Source: Clostridiales bacterium
Lineage (GTDB): Bacteria > Bacillota > Clostridia > Christensenellales > Aristaeellaceae
Direction of reading: 5' to 3'
NCBI GenBank assembly: GCA_004555155.1
Contig: SFJH01000021.1
Span: 1-36,767, forward strand
Length of the DNA stretch: 36,767 bases
Shown here piece after piece: positions 29,473-36,767 of the stretch (position 1 is the first letter of the stretch; each line of letters opens with the position of its first letter). The notes below the pieces were generated by a model, which was not told where the DNA came from, did no database searches, and worked only from the letters and a program-made list of their open reading frames with translations. The position numbers and the translations under genes were made by a program.

Positions 29473-30453
29473 CTATCGCTCCTCGCGGAAGTAGGACAGG
29501 CCCAGATGCTCGGGGGGCTGATCCTCCTTCTTCTTGCGCAGGCTGATCAGGATGAGCACCAGAATGGTGACCAGATAGGGCAGCATCTTGAAGATTTCCT
29601 GCATGCTGCGATCCAGGCCGGGGATGTACAGATAGAGGATGTACAGCGCGCCGAACAGAATCGAGCCCCAGATGGCGTGCAGCGGATTCCAGCGGGCGAA
29701 GATTACCAGCGCGATGGCCAGCCAGCCGCGGTCGCCGAAGCCGTTGTTCGTCCACGTGCCGCCGGAGTACTCCATCACGAAGTACAGTCCGCCCAGGCCG
29801 CAGATCGCGCCGCCGATGCAGGTGGCCAGATACTTGTAGCGCGCGACGTTGATGCCCGCCGCGTCCGCAGTGGCGGGGCTCTCGCCCACGGCCCGCAGGT
29901 TCAGGCCCTGACGGGAGCGGTTGATGAACCAGTACAGGAAGCCGGACAGCAGGATGGCGAAATAGGTCAGAAAGCCATAGGAGAACAGAATCTCGCCCAC
30001 CACCGGGATCTGGGAAAGGCCCGGGATTTTGCAGCGGAAGGCGCTGGCCGTGGTGGCCACGGAGATCTGGCCCACGCCGCCGGACAGCTTCGAAAGGGAG
30101 CCGCCGAAGAAGTTGCCCACGCCCACGCCGAAGGTGGTCAGCGCCAGGCCGGCCACGTTTTGGTTCGCGCGCAGCGAGATGGTCAGCAGGCTGTAGATCA
30201 GTCCGCCCAGCGCGCCCGCCAGCAGCGCCGCCGCCAGCGCGATCAGCAGTCCCACCACGGGAACCGGGGCTTCCACGGCGTTTTCATACACGAACGCGCC
30301 CGCGAGGCCCGCAATGCCGCCCATGTACATCATGCCGGGCACGCCCAGATTCAGGTTGCCGGACTTCTCGGTGAGGATTTCGCCGTTGGCGCCGAACAGC
30401 ATGGCGATGCCCTGGGCGATGGCCTTTTGAATGAAGATGATGATGGCGCTCAT
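29473..30453 (-). CDS. Nucleoside ABC importer permease (NupQ-like)
   Basis: A 326-residue permease with about eight to nine membrane segments of the RbsC/BPD_transp_2 class. The start MSAIIIFIQKAIAQGIAMLF and GANGEILTEKSGNLNLGVPG are the hallmark of the second permease in BMP-type guanosine/nucleoside importers. Its ATG (30453) overlaps the stop of the upstream permease (ATGA), so the two are translated together, giving a 1:1 heterodimer. Last gene of the operon. Confidence 0.93.
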   Translation of the reverse strand: MSAIIIFIQKAIAQGIAMLFGANGEILTEKSGNLNLGVPGMMYMGGIAGLAGAFVYENAVEAPVPVVGLLIALAAALLAGALGGLIYSLLTISLRANQNVAGLALTTFGVGVGNFFGGSLSKLSGGVGQISVATTASAFRCKIPGLSQIPVVGEILFSYGFLTYFAILLSGFLYWFINRSRQGLNLRAVGESPATADAAGINVARYKYLATCIGGAICGLGGLYFVMEYSGGTWTNNGFGDRGWLAIALVIFARWNPLHAIWGSILFGALYILYLYIPGLDRSMQEIFKMLPYLVTILVLILISLRKKKEDQPPEHLGLSYFREER

Positions 30454-31565
30454 GCTCTCACGTCCTCCTTCCGATGGCGGAACTCGACCTTATAGTTGAT
30501 GAAGAACTCGCAGCCGAGCACGAAGAACAGGATGATTCCGGTGATGATGTCCGAGGCGTTCTCGCTCAGGTTGAACTGGGAGGCGATCTGAATCGATCCC
30601 TTCTCCATGAACACCAGCAGGAAGGACACGAGCATCATCGTAAACGTATTCAGCTTGGACAGCCAGGCGACGACGATGGCGGTAAAGCCGCGGCCGCCGA
30701 CGATGCTGGTGGACAGCGTGTGTCCGGTGCCGCTGACCAGGATGAAGCCCGCCAGGCCGCACAGCGCGCCGGAGATGCCCATGGTGCGGATGATCACGCG
30801 CTTGACGCTGATGCCGGCGTAGCGCGCGGTGTTCAGGCTCTGGCCCACGTAGGCGATCTCATAGCCCTGCTTCGAATAGCGCAGATAGACGTACATGAAC
30901 ACCGCCGCGGCCAGCACGAGCACCAGGTTCCAGCCGTAGTTCAGCCCGAACAGCGGCCCGAACCAGCCCGCCCGGCTGCTCTGATTGATGATGCCCACCG
31001 AGTTGGAGCCCGACGGGTTCTCCCAGAACACGATGCTGAAGGCCACCAGCTGGCTGGCGATGTAGTTCATCATCAGCGTAAACAGCGTCTCGTTGGTGTT
31101 CCACTGGGCCTTGAACACGGCGGGGATCACGCCCCAGACCAGTCCGGCGGCCAGCGCCGCCAGCAGCATCAGCGGCATCAGCGCCCAGCCGGGCAGCCGC
31201 TCGCCGAAGTTGATCATGATTGCCGCGGTGGCCAGTCCGCCGATCAGCGTCTGGCCCTCCGCGCCGACATTCCAGAACCGCATGCGGAACGCCGGCGTGA
31301 TGCCCACGGCGATGCACAGCAGCACCAGCGCGTCGCGGATGGTGACCCACAGGCGGCGGTTGCTGCCCACCGCGCCGTCGATCATGCCCTGATACACCTG
31401 CAGCGGATTCATGCCCGTGAGGCAGAAGATCACAACCGCGCACACGCACAGCGACAGCGCAATCGCGATCAGGCGCACGGCGCAGGCCTTCAGAAAGCCG
31501 CACTCCTCGCGCTTGGTAATGTGAAACAACGGCTCGCGAATGCCGTGAAGCCTGCTCATGCTCAT
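30450..31565 (-). CDS. Nucleoside ABC importer permease (NupP-like)
   Basis: A 371-residue permease, partner of the preceding gene. Typical motifs are FRMRFWNVGAEGQTLIGGL (the NxGxEGQ element), NTNETLFTLMMNYIA and GGRGFTAIVVAWLSKLN. The start ATG 31565 overlaps the ATPase stop (ATGA) and has AGGAG nine bases upstream; the frame is open further upstream inside the ATPase gene, but that sequence is out of frame coding for the ATPase. Confidence 0.93.
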   Translation of the reverse strand: MSMSRLHGIREPLFHITKREECGFLKACAVRLIAIALSLCVCAVVIFCLTGMNPLQVYQGMIDGAVGSNRRLWVTIRDALVLLCIAVGITPAFRMRFWNVGAEGQTLIGGLATAAIMINFGERLPGWALMPLMLLAALAAGLVWGVIPAVFKAQWNTNETLFTLMMNYIASQLVAFSIVFWENPSGSNSVGIINQSSRAGWFGPLFGLNYGWNLVLVLAAAVFMYVYLRYSKQGYEIAYVGQSLNTARYAGISVKRVIIRTMGISGALCGLAGFILVSGTGHTLSTSIVGGRGFTAIVVAWLSKLNTFTMMLVSFLLVFMEKGSIQIASQFNLSENASDIITGIILFFVLGCEFFINYKVEFRHRKEDVRA

Positions 31566-33094
31566 CGATTGTCGCTCCTTCCGTCCTGCATCATCAGCAT
31601 GCCGATCTCCTCCTTGGTGGCGGTGCGGGCGTCCACGACGCCGGTGATCCTGCCGCCGCACATCACCAGAATGCGGTCGCACAGATCCAGCAGCACGTCC
31701 AGATCCTCGCCCACGCACAGCACGGCCACGCCGTGGCGCTTCTGCTCGTTGAGCAGGTGATAGATGGTATAGGAGGAATTGATGTCCAGGCCGCGCACCG
31801 GATAGGCCACCATCAGCACGATGGGATTCGATGCGATCTCGCGGCCCACCAGCACCTTCTGCACGTTGCCGCCGGACAGCTTGCCCACCGGCGTGCTGAC
31901 GCCGGGCGTGGACACCTCCAGCTCGGAGATGATGTGCTCCGCCAGCGTGCGGGGCGAGCGGCGGTCCACCCAGAAGGAGCCGCCCTTGCGATAGCTGCGG
32001 ATCATCATGTTGTCCACCATGTCCATCGGCCCCACCAGGCCCATGCCCAGGCGGTCCTCCGGCACGAAGGACAGCTTGACGCCCAGATGGTTGATCTCCA
32101 CGGCGCTGAGCTTCGTCAGATCCTGCGCCTGGCGCTCTGGCGGATAGTATTCGATCTCGCCGGACTCCACGGGCGTCAGGCCCGCGATGGCCTCCAGCAG
32201 CTCGCGCTGGCCGCTGCCGGCCACGCCCGCGATGCCCAGAATTTCGCCGCCGTTGAGCGTGAAGCTGGCGTGGTTGAGCGTGATCACGCCCTCGGGGTTG
32301 ACGCAGCTGACGTCCTTCATCTCCAGGCGCTTCACCGGATTGACCGGCTCCGAGCGCTCGATGTTCAGCTCCACGCGCTTGCCCACCATCATCTCGGTCA
32401 GGCTGGCCACGGTGGCTTCGGCGGTGTTCACCGTGCCGATGTACTTGCCCTTGCGCAGCACGGCCACGCGGTCGGAAAGCTCCAGCACCTCGTTGAGCTT
32501 GTGGGTGATGATCACGATGGCGTTGCCGTCGGCGCGCATGTTGCGCAGCACGTCAAACAGCCGTTCGGTCTCCTGGGGCGTGAGCACCGCAGTGGGCTCG
32601 TCCAGGATCAGAATCTTCGCGCCGCGGTAGAGCATCTTCACGATCTCCACCGTCTGCTTTTCGGAGACGGACATCTCGTAGATCTTCTTGAAGGGATCCA
32701 ACTCGAAGCCGTACTTGTGGGTCAGCTGGTTGATCTTCGTGGCCACCTTCGCGATGTCCAGCCGCGTGGGGCCCGGCAGGCCCAGCACGATGTTCTCCGC
32801 CGCCGTGAGCACGTCCACCAGCTTGAAGTGCTGATGAATCATGCCGATGCCCAGCGGGAACGCGTCGCGGGGCGAGCGGATGGTCACCGGTTCGCCCTGG
32901 ACGAAGATTTCGCCCTCGTCCGGATAATAGATGCCCGAAATCATGTTCATCAGCGTCGTCTTGCCGCTGCCGTTTTCTCCCAGAATCGCGAGAATCTCGC
33001 CCGAGCGGATGGACAGGTTGATTCCATCGTTGGCCACAACCTTGCCGAACCGCTTGGTGATGTTTCTCAGCTCAATGGCACAGTCACTCTTCAC
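31562..33094 (-). CDS. Nucleoside ABC importer ATPase, two fused nucleotide-binding domains
   Basis: A 510-residue energising subunit. First domain: Walker A GENGSGKTT (about 37-45), signature-like MSVSEKQTVEIVK, Walker B ILILDEPTAVLTPQE. Second domain: degenerate Walker A GVAGSGQREL, canonical signature LSGGNVQK, Walker B VLMVAYPVRGLD, where Ala-Tyr replace the usual Asp-Glu pair (normal in this family, so only one composite site is catalytic). Start codon is GTG 33094 with GGAGGGG upstream. An extended -10 lies at 33136-33144. Confidence 0.94.
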   Translation of the reverse strand: MKSDCAIELRNITKRFGKVVANDGINLSIRSGEILAILGENGSGKTTLMNMISGIYYPDEGEIFVQGEPVTIRSPRDAFPLGIGMIHQHFKLVDVLTAAENIVLGLPGPTRLDIAKVATKINQLTHKYGFELDPFKKIYEMSVSEKQTVEIVKMLYRGAKILILDEPTAVLTPQETERLFDVLRNMRADGNAIVIITHKLNEVLELSDRVAVLRKGKYIGTVNTAEATVASLTEMMVGKRVELNIERSEPVNPVKRLEMKDVSCVNPEGVITLNHASFTLNGGEILGIAGVAGSGQRELLEAIAGLTPVESGEIEYYPPERQAQDLTKLSAVEINHLGVKLSFVPEDRLGMGLVGPMDMVDNMMIRSYRKGGSFWVDRRSPRTLAEHIISELEVSTPGVSTPVGKLSGGNVQKVLVGREIASNPIVLMVAYPVRGLDINSSYTIYHLLNEQKRHGVAVLCVGEDLDVLLDLCDRILVMCGGRITGVVDARTATKEEIGMLMMQDGRSDNR

Positions 33095-33135
33095 CCGGCA
33101 ACCCCTCCGTCATCATTCGTAAAAACCGTACATTT

Positions 33136-33144
33136 ATTATATCA
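33136..33144 (-). promoter_or_regulatory. Possible internal promoter for the importer ATPase/permeases
   Basis: TGATATAAT on the minus strand, an extended -10, about 40 bases before GTG 33094, without a clear -35. Confidence 0.55.
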
Positions 33145-33251
33145 CAAACGCCGAAATTCGGGCTTTCGCCCCATGCTAATTCCACGTTATTGTTCGGATA
33201 ATTCGCAAATTCCCGCCCCAAACCCGGTCCTCGTTTCTCCGCCCCGCAGCC

Positions 33252-33284
33252 AAAAAACGCACCCTGCGCATGCGCAGGGTGCGT
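33252..33284 (-). terminator. 28-base perfect palindrome with T tract after the binding-protein gene
   Basis: Bases 33257-33284 read the same on both strands (14-base arms, ACGCACCCTGCGCA then its complement). On the minus strand TTTTTT follows. It sits between the binding-protein gene and the ATPase gene of one operon and probably limits expression of the membrane part. Confidence 0.85.
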
Positions 33285-33341
33285 ACCATTCTGCGGGACC
33301 GGCGGCAGGGGCGCAAAGCGCTCCTGCGCTGTTCACGCGGC

Positions 33342-34520
33342 TCAGCCCAGCTGCTCGATGCCGTCGATGGCCAGATCGAAGGCGGGAGCGGAAGCGAGCT
33401 CGGACTCGTGGAAGTAGCCGTCGGAAACGTAGGCAGCGTACTTGGCGTAGTCGGCGTTGTTGGCGGTGAGGTTCTCGATGGTCTCGCCGCCGACGGTGAA
33501 GGTGGCGGTATCGAAGACCTTCAGGGAGCCGTCGATGATGGCAGCCTCGGTCTCGGCGACCTTGTCGGCCGTGCCTTCGGCAACGGTGTTCTCGTTCAGC
33601 TCGGTGATCTTGTCAGCGCCGGTGGCATAGCCCTCGCACCAGTCGACAGCGATGGCCTCGCCGTTGATCACGCACTCCACGGCATAGGTGTAGTAGGGAG
33701 CCCAGTCGATGGACGCGGAGGTCAGCGCGGCGTTGGGCGCCACGGAGATCATGGAGACGTTATAGCCCACAACGGGAACGCCGGCGGCTTCGCAGGCCGT
33801 GGGGGCGCCGGTGGTGTCGGCATGCTGGCTGATGAGCACGCAGCCCTGGGCGATCAGCGCCTCGGCAGCTTCCTTCTCCAGATCGAAGGAGGCCCAGCTG
33901 TTGGTGAACTTGACCTTCATGGTCGCGGACGGGCAGACGGAGCGCACGCCCAGGAAGAAGGAGGTGTAGCCGCTGACGACCTCGGCGTAGGGATACGCGC
34001 CGACATAGCCGATCACGGTCTGATCCTCGGTGATCTTGCCCTCGGCGATCATCGCGTTGAGCTTCAGGCCGGCCACGACGCCGGACACATAGCGGGACTC
34101 ATAGACAGAGGTGAAATAGTTGTGGAAGTTCTCCAGACCGCTGCCGGCAGCCTGATAGCCGGTGGCGTGGCAGAACTGGATCTCCGGATACTCGCGGGCC
34201 GCCTCCATCAGGAAGGACTCATGGCCGAAGGAGTTGGCGAAGATGATGCTGCAGCCGGCTTCCGCCAGATCGATGGCGGCGTCATAGCAGGCCTCGGACT
34301 CCGGGATGGTCCACTTCACGATGACCTGATCCTCGGTCAGGTTCAGCGCGGACATCATGGACTTCGCGCCCTCATAGTGCGCGGCGGTGTAGCCCTCGTT
34401 CTCGTCGCCGACGAAGATGAAGCCGACCTTCACCTGATCCGCGGGAACGCCCTCGGCGAACGCGGCGGCGCCGATGAGCGCCATTGCCAGAACCAGTACC
34501 AGAGAAACGATTTTCTTCAT
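33342..34520 (-). CDS. BMP-family nucleoside-binding protein of ABC importer
   Basis: A 392-residue extracytoplasmic solute-binding protein of the Med/PnrA/TmpC type (VKVGFIFVGDENEGYTAAHY, FANSFGHESFLMEAA, YVGAYPYAEVVSGYTSFFLG, DTTGAPTACEAAGVPVVGYN). Family members bind purine nucleosides or riboflavin-like ligands. The signal peptide MKKIVSLVLVLAMALIGAAA ends in AFAEG, a signal-peptidase-I type site, with no lipobox Cys. AGGAGG precedes ATG 34520. It heads the operon and is followed by a terminator, giving excess binding protein over permease. Confidence 0.93.
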   Translation of the reverse strand: MKKIVSLVLVLAMALIGAAAFAEGVPADQVKVGFIFVGDENEGYTAAHYEGAKSMMSALNLTEDQVIVKWTIPESEACYDAAIDLAEAGCSIIFANSFGHESFLMEAAREYPEIQFCHATGYQAAGSGLENFHNYFTSVYESRYVSGVVAGLKLNAMIAEGKITEDQTVIGYVGAYPYAEVVSGYTSFFLGVRSVCPSATMKVKFTNSWASFDLEKEAAEALIAQGCVLISQHADTTGAPTACEAAGVPVVGYNVSMISVAPNAALTSASIDWAPYYTYAVECVINGEAIAVDWCEGYATGADKITELNENTVAEGTADKVAETEAAIIDGSLKVFDTATFTVGGETIENLTANNADYAKYAAYVSDGYFHESELASAPAFDLAIDGIEQLG

Positions 34521-34623
34521 GGTGATTCCTCCTATGTATTGCTCCATTGGGAATGTGGATATCATATCAGAGCAACGTTATGTTGAAAGGTCGGATATGT
34601 AAACAATACGAACATTCCAAAAA

Positions 34624-35208
34624 TTATTTTTCTTTATATTCGGTTTCCATTCCCGGCCAGGGGCGCAGCTCCTCCCCCTTCACCAGCCACGCCCGCTGCG
34701 CCAGCTCCGCCAGCGGCGCGTCGGAGAGGGAATCGGAGAAGAACTCGTCGATCCGCCCGTCGGGATAGACCTCCCGGAAGCGGCGCACCTTCTCCGCGCC
34801 GTGGCAGTTGGGCCCGGAGAAGACGCCCGTCCGGCGATCCACCGTGGAGCCCATCACGCAGCCCACGCCCAGCCGCTCGCAGGCCGGGCGCACCAGAAAC
34901 TCCGGCGAGGCCGAGATTACCACGTCGTCCGGCCGGCGCTTCCCGGAATACCAGGACTTCACTCGGCAAAAATTCTTCCGCCAGAACGCGTCCACCGTCG
35001 CGTCCACATCGCCGATCAGCGCCAGAAAGTGAAGCATCCGCTGCTTGAAATCCTGCTTTTTGCGTATCTTCAGCACAAACAGCAGCCCGTTCGCCAGCTG
35101 CCCCGGCAGGTCCAGCCACATCCGCGGCCGCCGCGCCAGGCAATAGGCAAAGAAGCGGGCGGTGCTGTCCCCCCGCAGAATGGTGTTGTCAAAATCATAG
35201 ACGTTCAC
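34624..35208 (-). CDS. HAD-family phosphatase (HAD-IB, SerB-like)
   Basis: A 194-residue cytoplasmic phosphohydrolase. Motif I NVYDFDNTILRGDST (nucleophile Asp), motif II VVISASPEF, motif III KVRRF and motif IV FFSDSLSDAPL. The cap insertion lies between motifs I and II. Substrate unknown. I prefer GTG 35208 as start: GGAAGG is nine bases upstream and homologues begin MNVYDFD; ATG 35217 abuts the ribosome site. The gene is divergent from the MarR gene. Confidence 0.88.
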   Translation of the reverse strand: MNVYDFDNTILRGDSTARFFAYCLARRPRMWLDLPGQLANGLLFVLKIRKKQDFKQRMLHFLALIGDVDATVDAFWRKNFCRVKSWYSGKRRPDDVVISASPEFLVRPACERLGVGCVMGSTVDRRTGVFSGPNCHGAEKVRRFREVYPDGRIDEFFSDSLSDAPLAELAQRAWLVKGEELRPWPGMETEYKEK

Positions 35209-35286
35209 GGCGATCATCCTTCCATCGATACTGTCTGTTTGGTTCGCCGCCGTCCGCGGGAAATCCTGCCCGTGTTAAATATTTCT

Positions 35287-35359
35287 GTACCGAACGATTT
35301 AGACTTGACATCGCGCCGACCATCGTCTATAATCAAATCATACGGTACCGAATAAATTA
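35287..35359. promoter_or_regulatory. Pair of GTACCGAA boxes flanking the marR promoter
   Basis: GTACCGAACGATTTA (35287-35301) and GTACCGAATAAATTA (35345-35359) share 12 of 15 bases, in the same orientation, one just upstream of the -35 and one near the predicted start of transcription. The second lies inside the palindrome CGGTACCG. Candidate operators for the MarR protein. Confidence 0.55.
35305..35333 (+). promoter_or_regulatory. Consensus sigma-A promoter of marR-like gene
   Basis: TTGACA (35305-35310), 17-base spacer, TATAAT (35328-35333): exact consensus, 41 bases before the ATG, with AGGAGGG as ribosome site. Confidence 0.92.
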
Positions 35360-35373
35360 TCAGGAGGGTTTTC

Positions 35374-36555
35374 ATGAATCTGAACCAGGAATTGAGCGAA
35401 CGGCTCTTCACCATGATGAATCTGATGCACGCGCTGCGCCGCGGCGGACGCCCCGAGGGCCGCGGCTACGCCCAGGACCGGGCGCTGCGGGCCATCGCCT
35501 CGCAGGAGGGCGTCACCCAGCGGGCGCTGATGGAGGCGCTGGATGTGCGGCCCAGCTCCATCAGCGAGCTGCTGACCAAGCTGGAAAACGGCGGGCTGAT
35601 CGAGCGCCGCCCGAATCCCGACGATCGCCGTCAGATGCGGCTGTACCTGAGCGACAGCGGCCGCGCGCAGGCCGCGCGGCTGGGCGAGGACGCGCCCCTG
35701 CCCGATCTCTTTGAAGCGCTGACCGACGAGGAGCGGCAGCAGTATCTGGCGCTGACCGACCGCATGATCGACGCGCTGACCCGCGCCTGCGAGGAGCGCG
35801 GCATTCCCGCCGACCGCAGCTTCGGTCACGGCGGCCCCCGCCCCTTCGGCCACGGCCCCGGGCGCGGCGGTCGCGGCTTCCATGCGGAGGATGAAGGTCG
35901 CGGTTTCGACGGTCACCCCCATCGCGACGGCAGGGATTTCGACGGCAACGGCGGCAGGCGCGGCGGTCGCAGCTTCTATGCGGAGGATGAAGGTCGCGGT
36001 TTCGACGGTCATCCCCATCACGACGGCAGGGATTTCGACGGCAAAGGCGGCAAGCGCGGCGGTCGTGGCTTCCATGATGGAGACGAGAATCGCGATTCCG
36101 ACGGTCATCCCCATCACGACGGCAGGGATTTCGACGGCAACGGCGGCAGGCGCGGCGGTCGTGGCTTCCATGAGGAGGATGAAGGTCGCGGTTTCGACGG
36201 TCATCCCCATCGCGGCGACAGAAATCTCGACGGCAACGGCGGCAGGCGCGACGGTCGCGGCTTCCATGCGGAGGATGAAGGTCGCGGTTTCGACGATCAT
36301 CCCCATCGCGACGGCAGGGATTTCGACGGCAAAGGCGGCAATCGCGGCGATCGCGGGTTCGACAGCAATCGCGGCGCAGAGAACGGGCGCGGGCGGAATT
36401 CGCGCAACGAACCGGCCGGTACGCCTTCAGCGGCTTCGGACAGCATCTGCGACGGCTGCGGCAAGGGCTGCAAGCTGACCCGCCCCGACTGCGGTCACGG
36501 CGCACGGCTCGCCCGGGAACGCGGCATCTCCACCCGAAACGGCTCCGGCCGATGA
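35374..36555 (+). CDS. MarR-family regulator with five His/Asp/Arg/Gly repeats and Cys cluster
   Basis: A 393-residue protein. Residues 1-~145 are a MarR winged helix-turn-helix (ALRAIASQEGVTQRALMEAL, DVRPSSISELLTKLENGGLI, ERRPNPDDRRQMRLYL). From residue 169, five repeats of exactly 32 residues follow (bases 35878-36357), each of the type FHAEDEGRGFDGHPHRDGRD then FDGNGGRRGGRG. The tail (about 365-377) contains four Cys in CDGCGKGCKLTRPDCGHG. HPHR/HPHH and Asp-rich turns in every repeat suggest cooperative binding of a transition metal, with the Cys cluster as a separate site; this is inference. MarR proteins are usually ~145 residues, so the rest is an addition. Confidence 0.9.
   Translation: MNLNQELSERLFTMMNLMHALRRGGRPEGRGYAQDRALRAIASQEGVTQRALMEALDVRPSSISELLTKLENGGLIERRPNPDDRRQMRLYLSDSGRAQAARLGEDAPLPDLFEALTDEERQQYLALTDRMIDALTRACEERGIPADRSFGHGGPRPFGHGPGRGGRGFHAEDEGRGFDGHPHRDGRDFDGNGGRRGGRSFYAEDEGRGFDGHPHHDGRDFDGKGGKRGGRGFHDGDENRDSDGHPHHDGRDFDGNGGRRGGRGFHEEDEGRGFDGHPHRGDRNLDGNGGRRDGRGFHAEDEGRGFDDHPHRDGRDFDGKGGNRGDRGFDSNRGAENGRGRNSRNEPAGTPSAASDSICDGCGKGCKLTRPDCGHGARLARERGISTRNGSGR
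35878..36357 (+). repeat. Five in-frame 96-bp tandem repeats within the marR-like gene
   Basis: Units start at 35878, 35974, 36070, 36166 and 36262, all exactly 96 bases, so the reading frame is kept. Unit 3 is the most divergent in its first third (HDGDENRDSDG); units 4 and 5 have swapped Asp/Gly positions. Slippage or recombination between units could change copy number. Confidence 0.95.
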
Positions 36556-36642
36556 ACGGAGGCAGAACCGCTCCTCTCCGAACCGCAAACCGCGTTCCGG
36601 GGTGCAGTTCCCCGCGTCGGGCGCAATCCCATTCAAAAAATG

Positions 36643-36674
36643 AACGGCAGGGCACATGGCCCCGCCGTTTTTTT
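36643..36674 (+). terminator. Terminator after marR-like gene
   Basis: AACGGC (36643-36648) pairs with GCCGTT (36664-36669), with GGGC/GGCCCC region inside, then seven Ts. 36556-36642 shows no gene. Confidence 0.85.
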
Positions 36675-36687
36675 CGGCTCTTCACGG

Positions 36688-36767
36688 AAAGTTAGGCTAA
36701 AGGGTAGAAAAAGGAGCATAGAAGACTTAAACTTGTAGCTGCTAAACAAACAAGGGAAGTCAGACTA
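36688..36767. other. AT-rich end of window, no gene seen
   Basis: The last 80 bases are about 40 % GC against well above 60 % elsewhere and contain no ORF or recognised motif. They may mark the edge of a differently composed segment such as a mobile element, or a long intergenic region. Confidence 0.4.

Noticed and set aside
34595..34620. Purine-repressor half site (CGAACATT) upstream of the nucleoside-binding protein gene
   Set aside because: Only one half site is seen and it is too distant and degenerate to call.

Overview
The window looks like chromosome of a high-GC (roughly 60-65 % by eye) member of the Firmicutes, class Clostridia, probably an uncultured gut lineage of the Christensenellales type. 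Supporting marks are two T-box leaders, the ylxM-ffh-rpsP-khpA block, pepP-efp followed by a CD1247-type protein, consensus sigma-A promoters (TTGACA-17-TATAAT), strong AGGAGG ribosome sites and several Clostridia-type protein families. No phage, plasmid, insertion sequence, CRISPR array, tRNA or rRNA was seen.

Layout. 1-3966: 3' part of a class II fructose-bisphosphate aldolase, then a large secreted protein with three lamin-tail-like domains, a chitobiase-type C-terminal domain and a CotH-kinase domain. 4090-6770: signal-recognition-particle locus (ylxM, ffh, rpsP, khpA) ending in the SRP RNA gene itself. 6793-8218: Nudix, GNAT and a DUF1622 membrane protein. 8320-10629: a duplicated DUF1538 membrane protein with a two-domain PII-like protein. 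10645-13282: a short leader transcript with a 35-codon ORF and terminator, then a three-gene ABC-2 exporter. 13300-13700: hairpin and 86-bp palindromic repeats. 13736-15833: HD-GNAT fusion and MerR regulator under a MerR-type promoter, then a DUF3786 protein. 15838-17696: Nudix, four 128-bp hairpin repeats, ZIP metal transporter with an operator-like dyad. 17829-19770: sodium:solute symporter under a T-box whose specifier reads as TAC (Tyr). 19800-21680: methyltransferase, SleB-like protein, XRE regulator. 21706-24036: short alaS (no C-Ala domain) under its own T-box. 24187-26350: homocysteine S-methyltransferase and an L,D-transpeptidase. 26385-27022: four hairpin repeats, one with fully compensatory stem changes. 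27082-29393: pepP-efp-CD1247. 29417-34520: BMP-type nucleoside ABC importer operon. 34624-36555: HAD phosphatase divergent from a MarR regulator carrying five 32-residue His/Asp/Arg/Gly repeats and a Cys cluster. The last ~80 bases are noticeably AT-rich.

How the genes work together. Most are housekeeping genes: protein export (Ffh and its RNA), translation (S16, EF-P, AlaRS), amino-acid salvage and uptake (M24 peptidase, T-box symporter, Hcy methyltransferase) and nucleoside uptake. Accessory content lies in the three hairpin-repeat clusters, the HD-GNAT/MerR pair, the leader-controlled exporter and the MarR protein with a probable metal-binding tail. Most interesting for follow-up are the MarR protein and its paired upstream boxes, the Tyr-type T-box on a transporter, the C-Ala-less AlaRS, and the repeat families with paired base changes.
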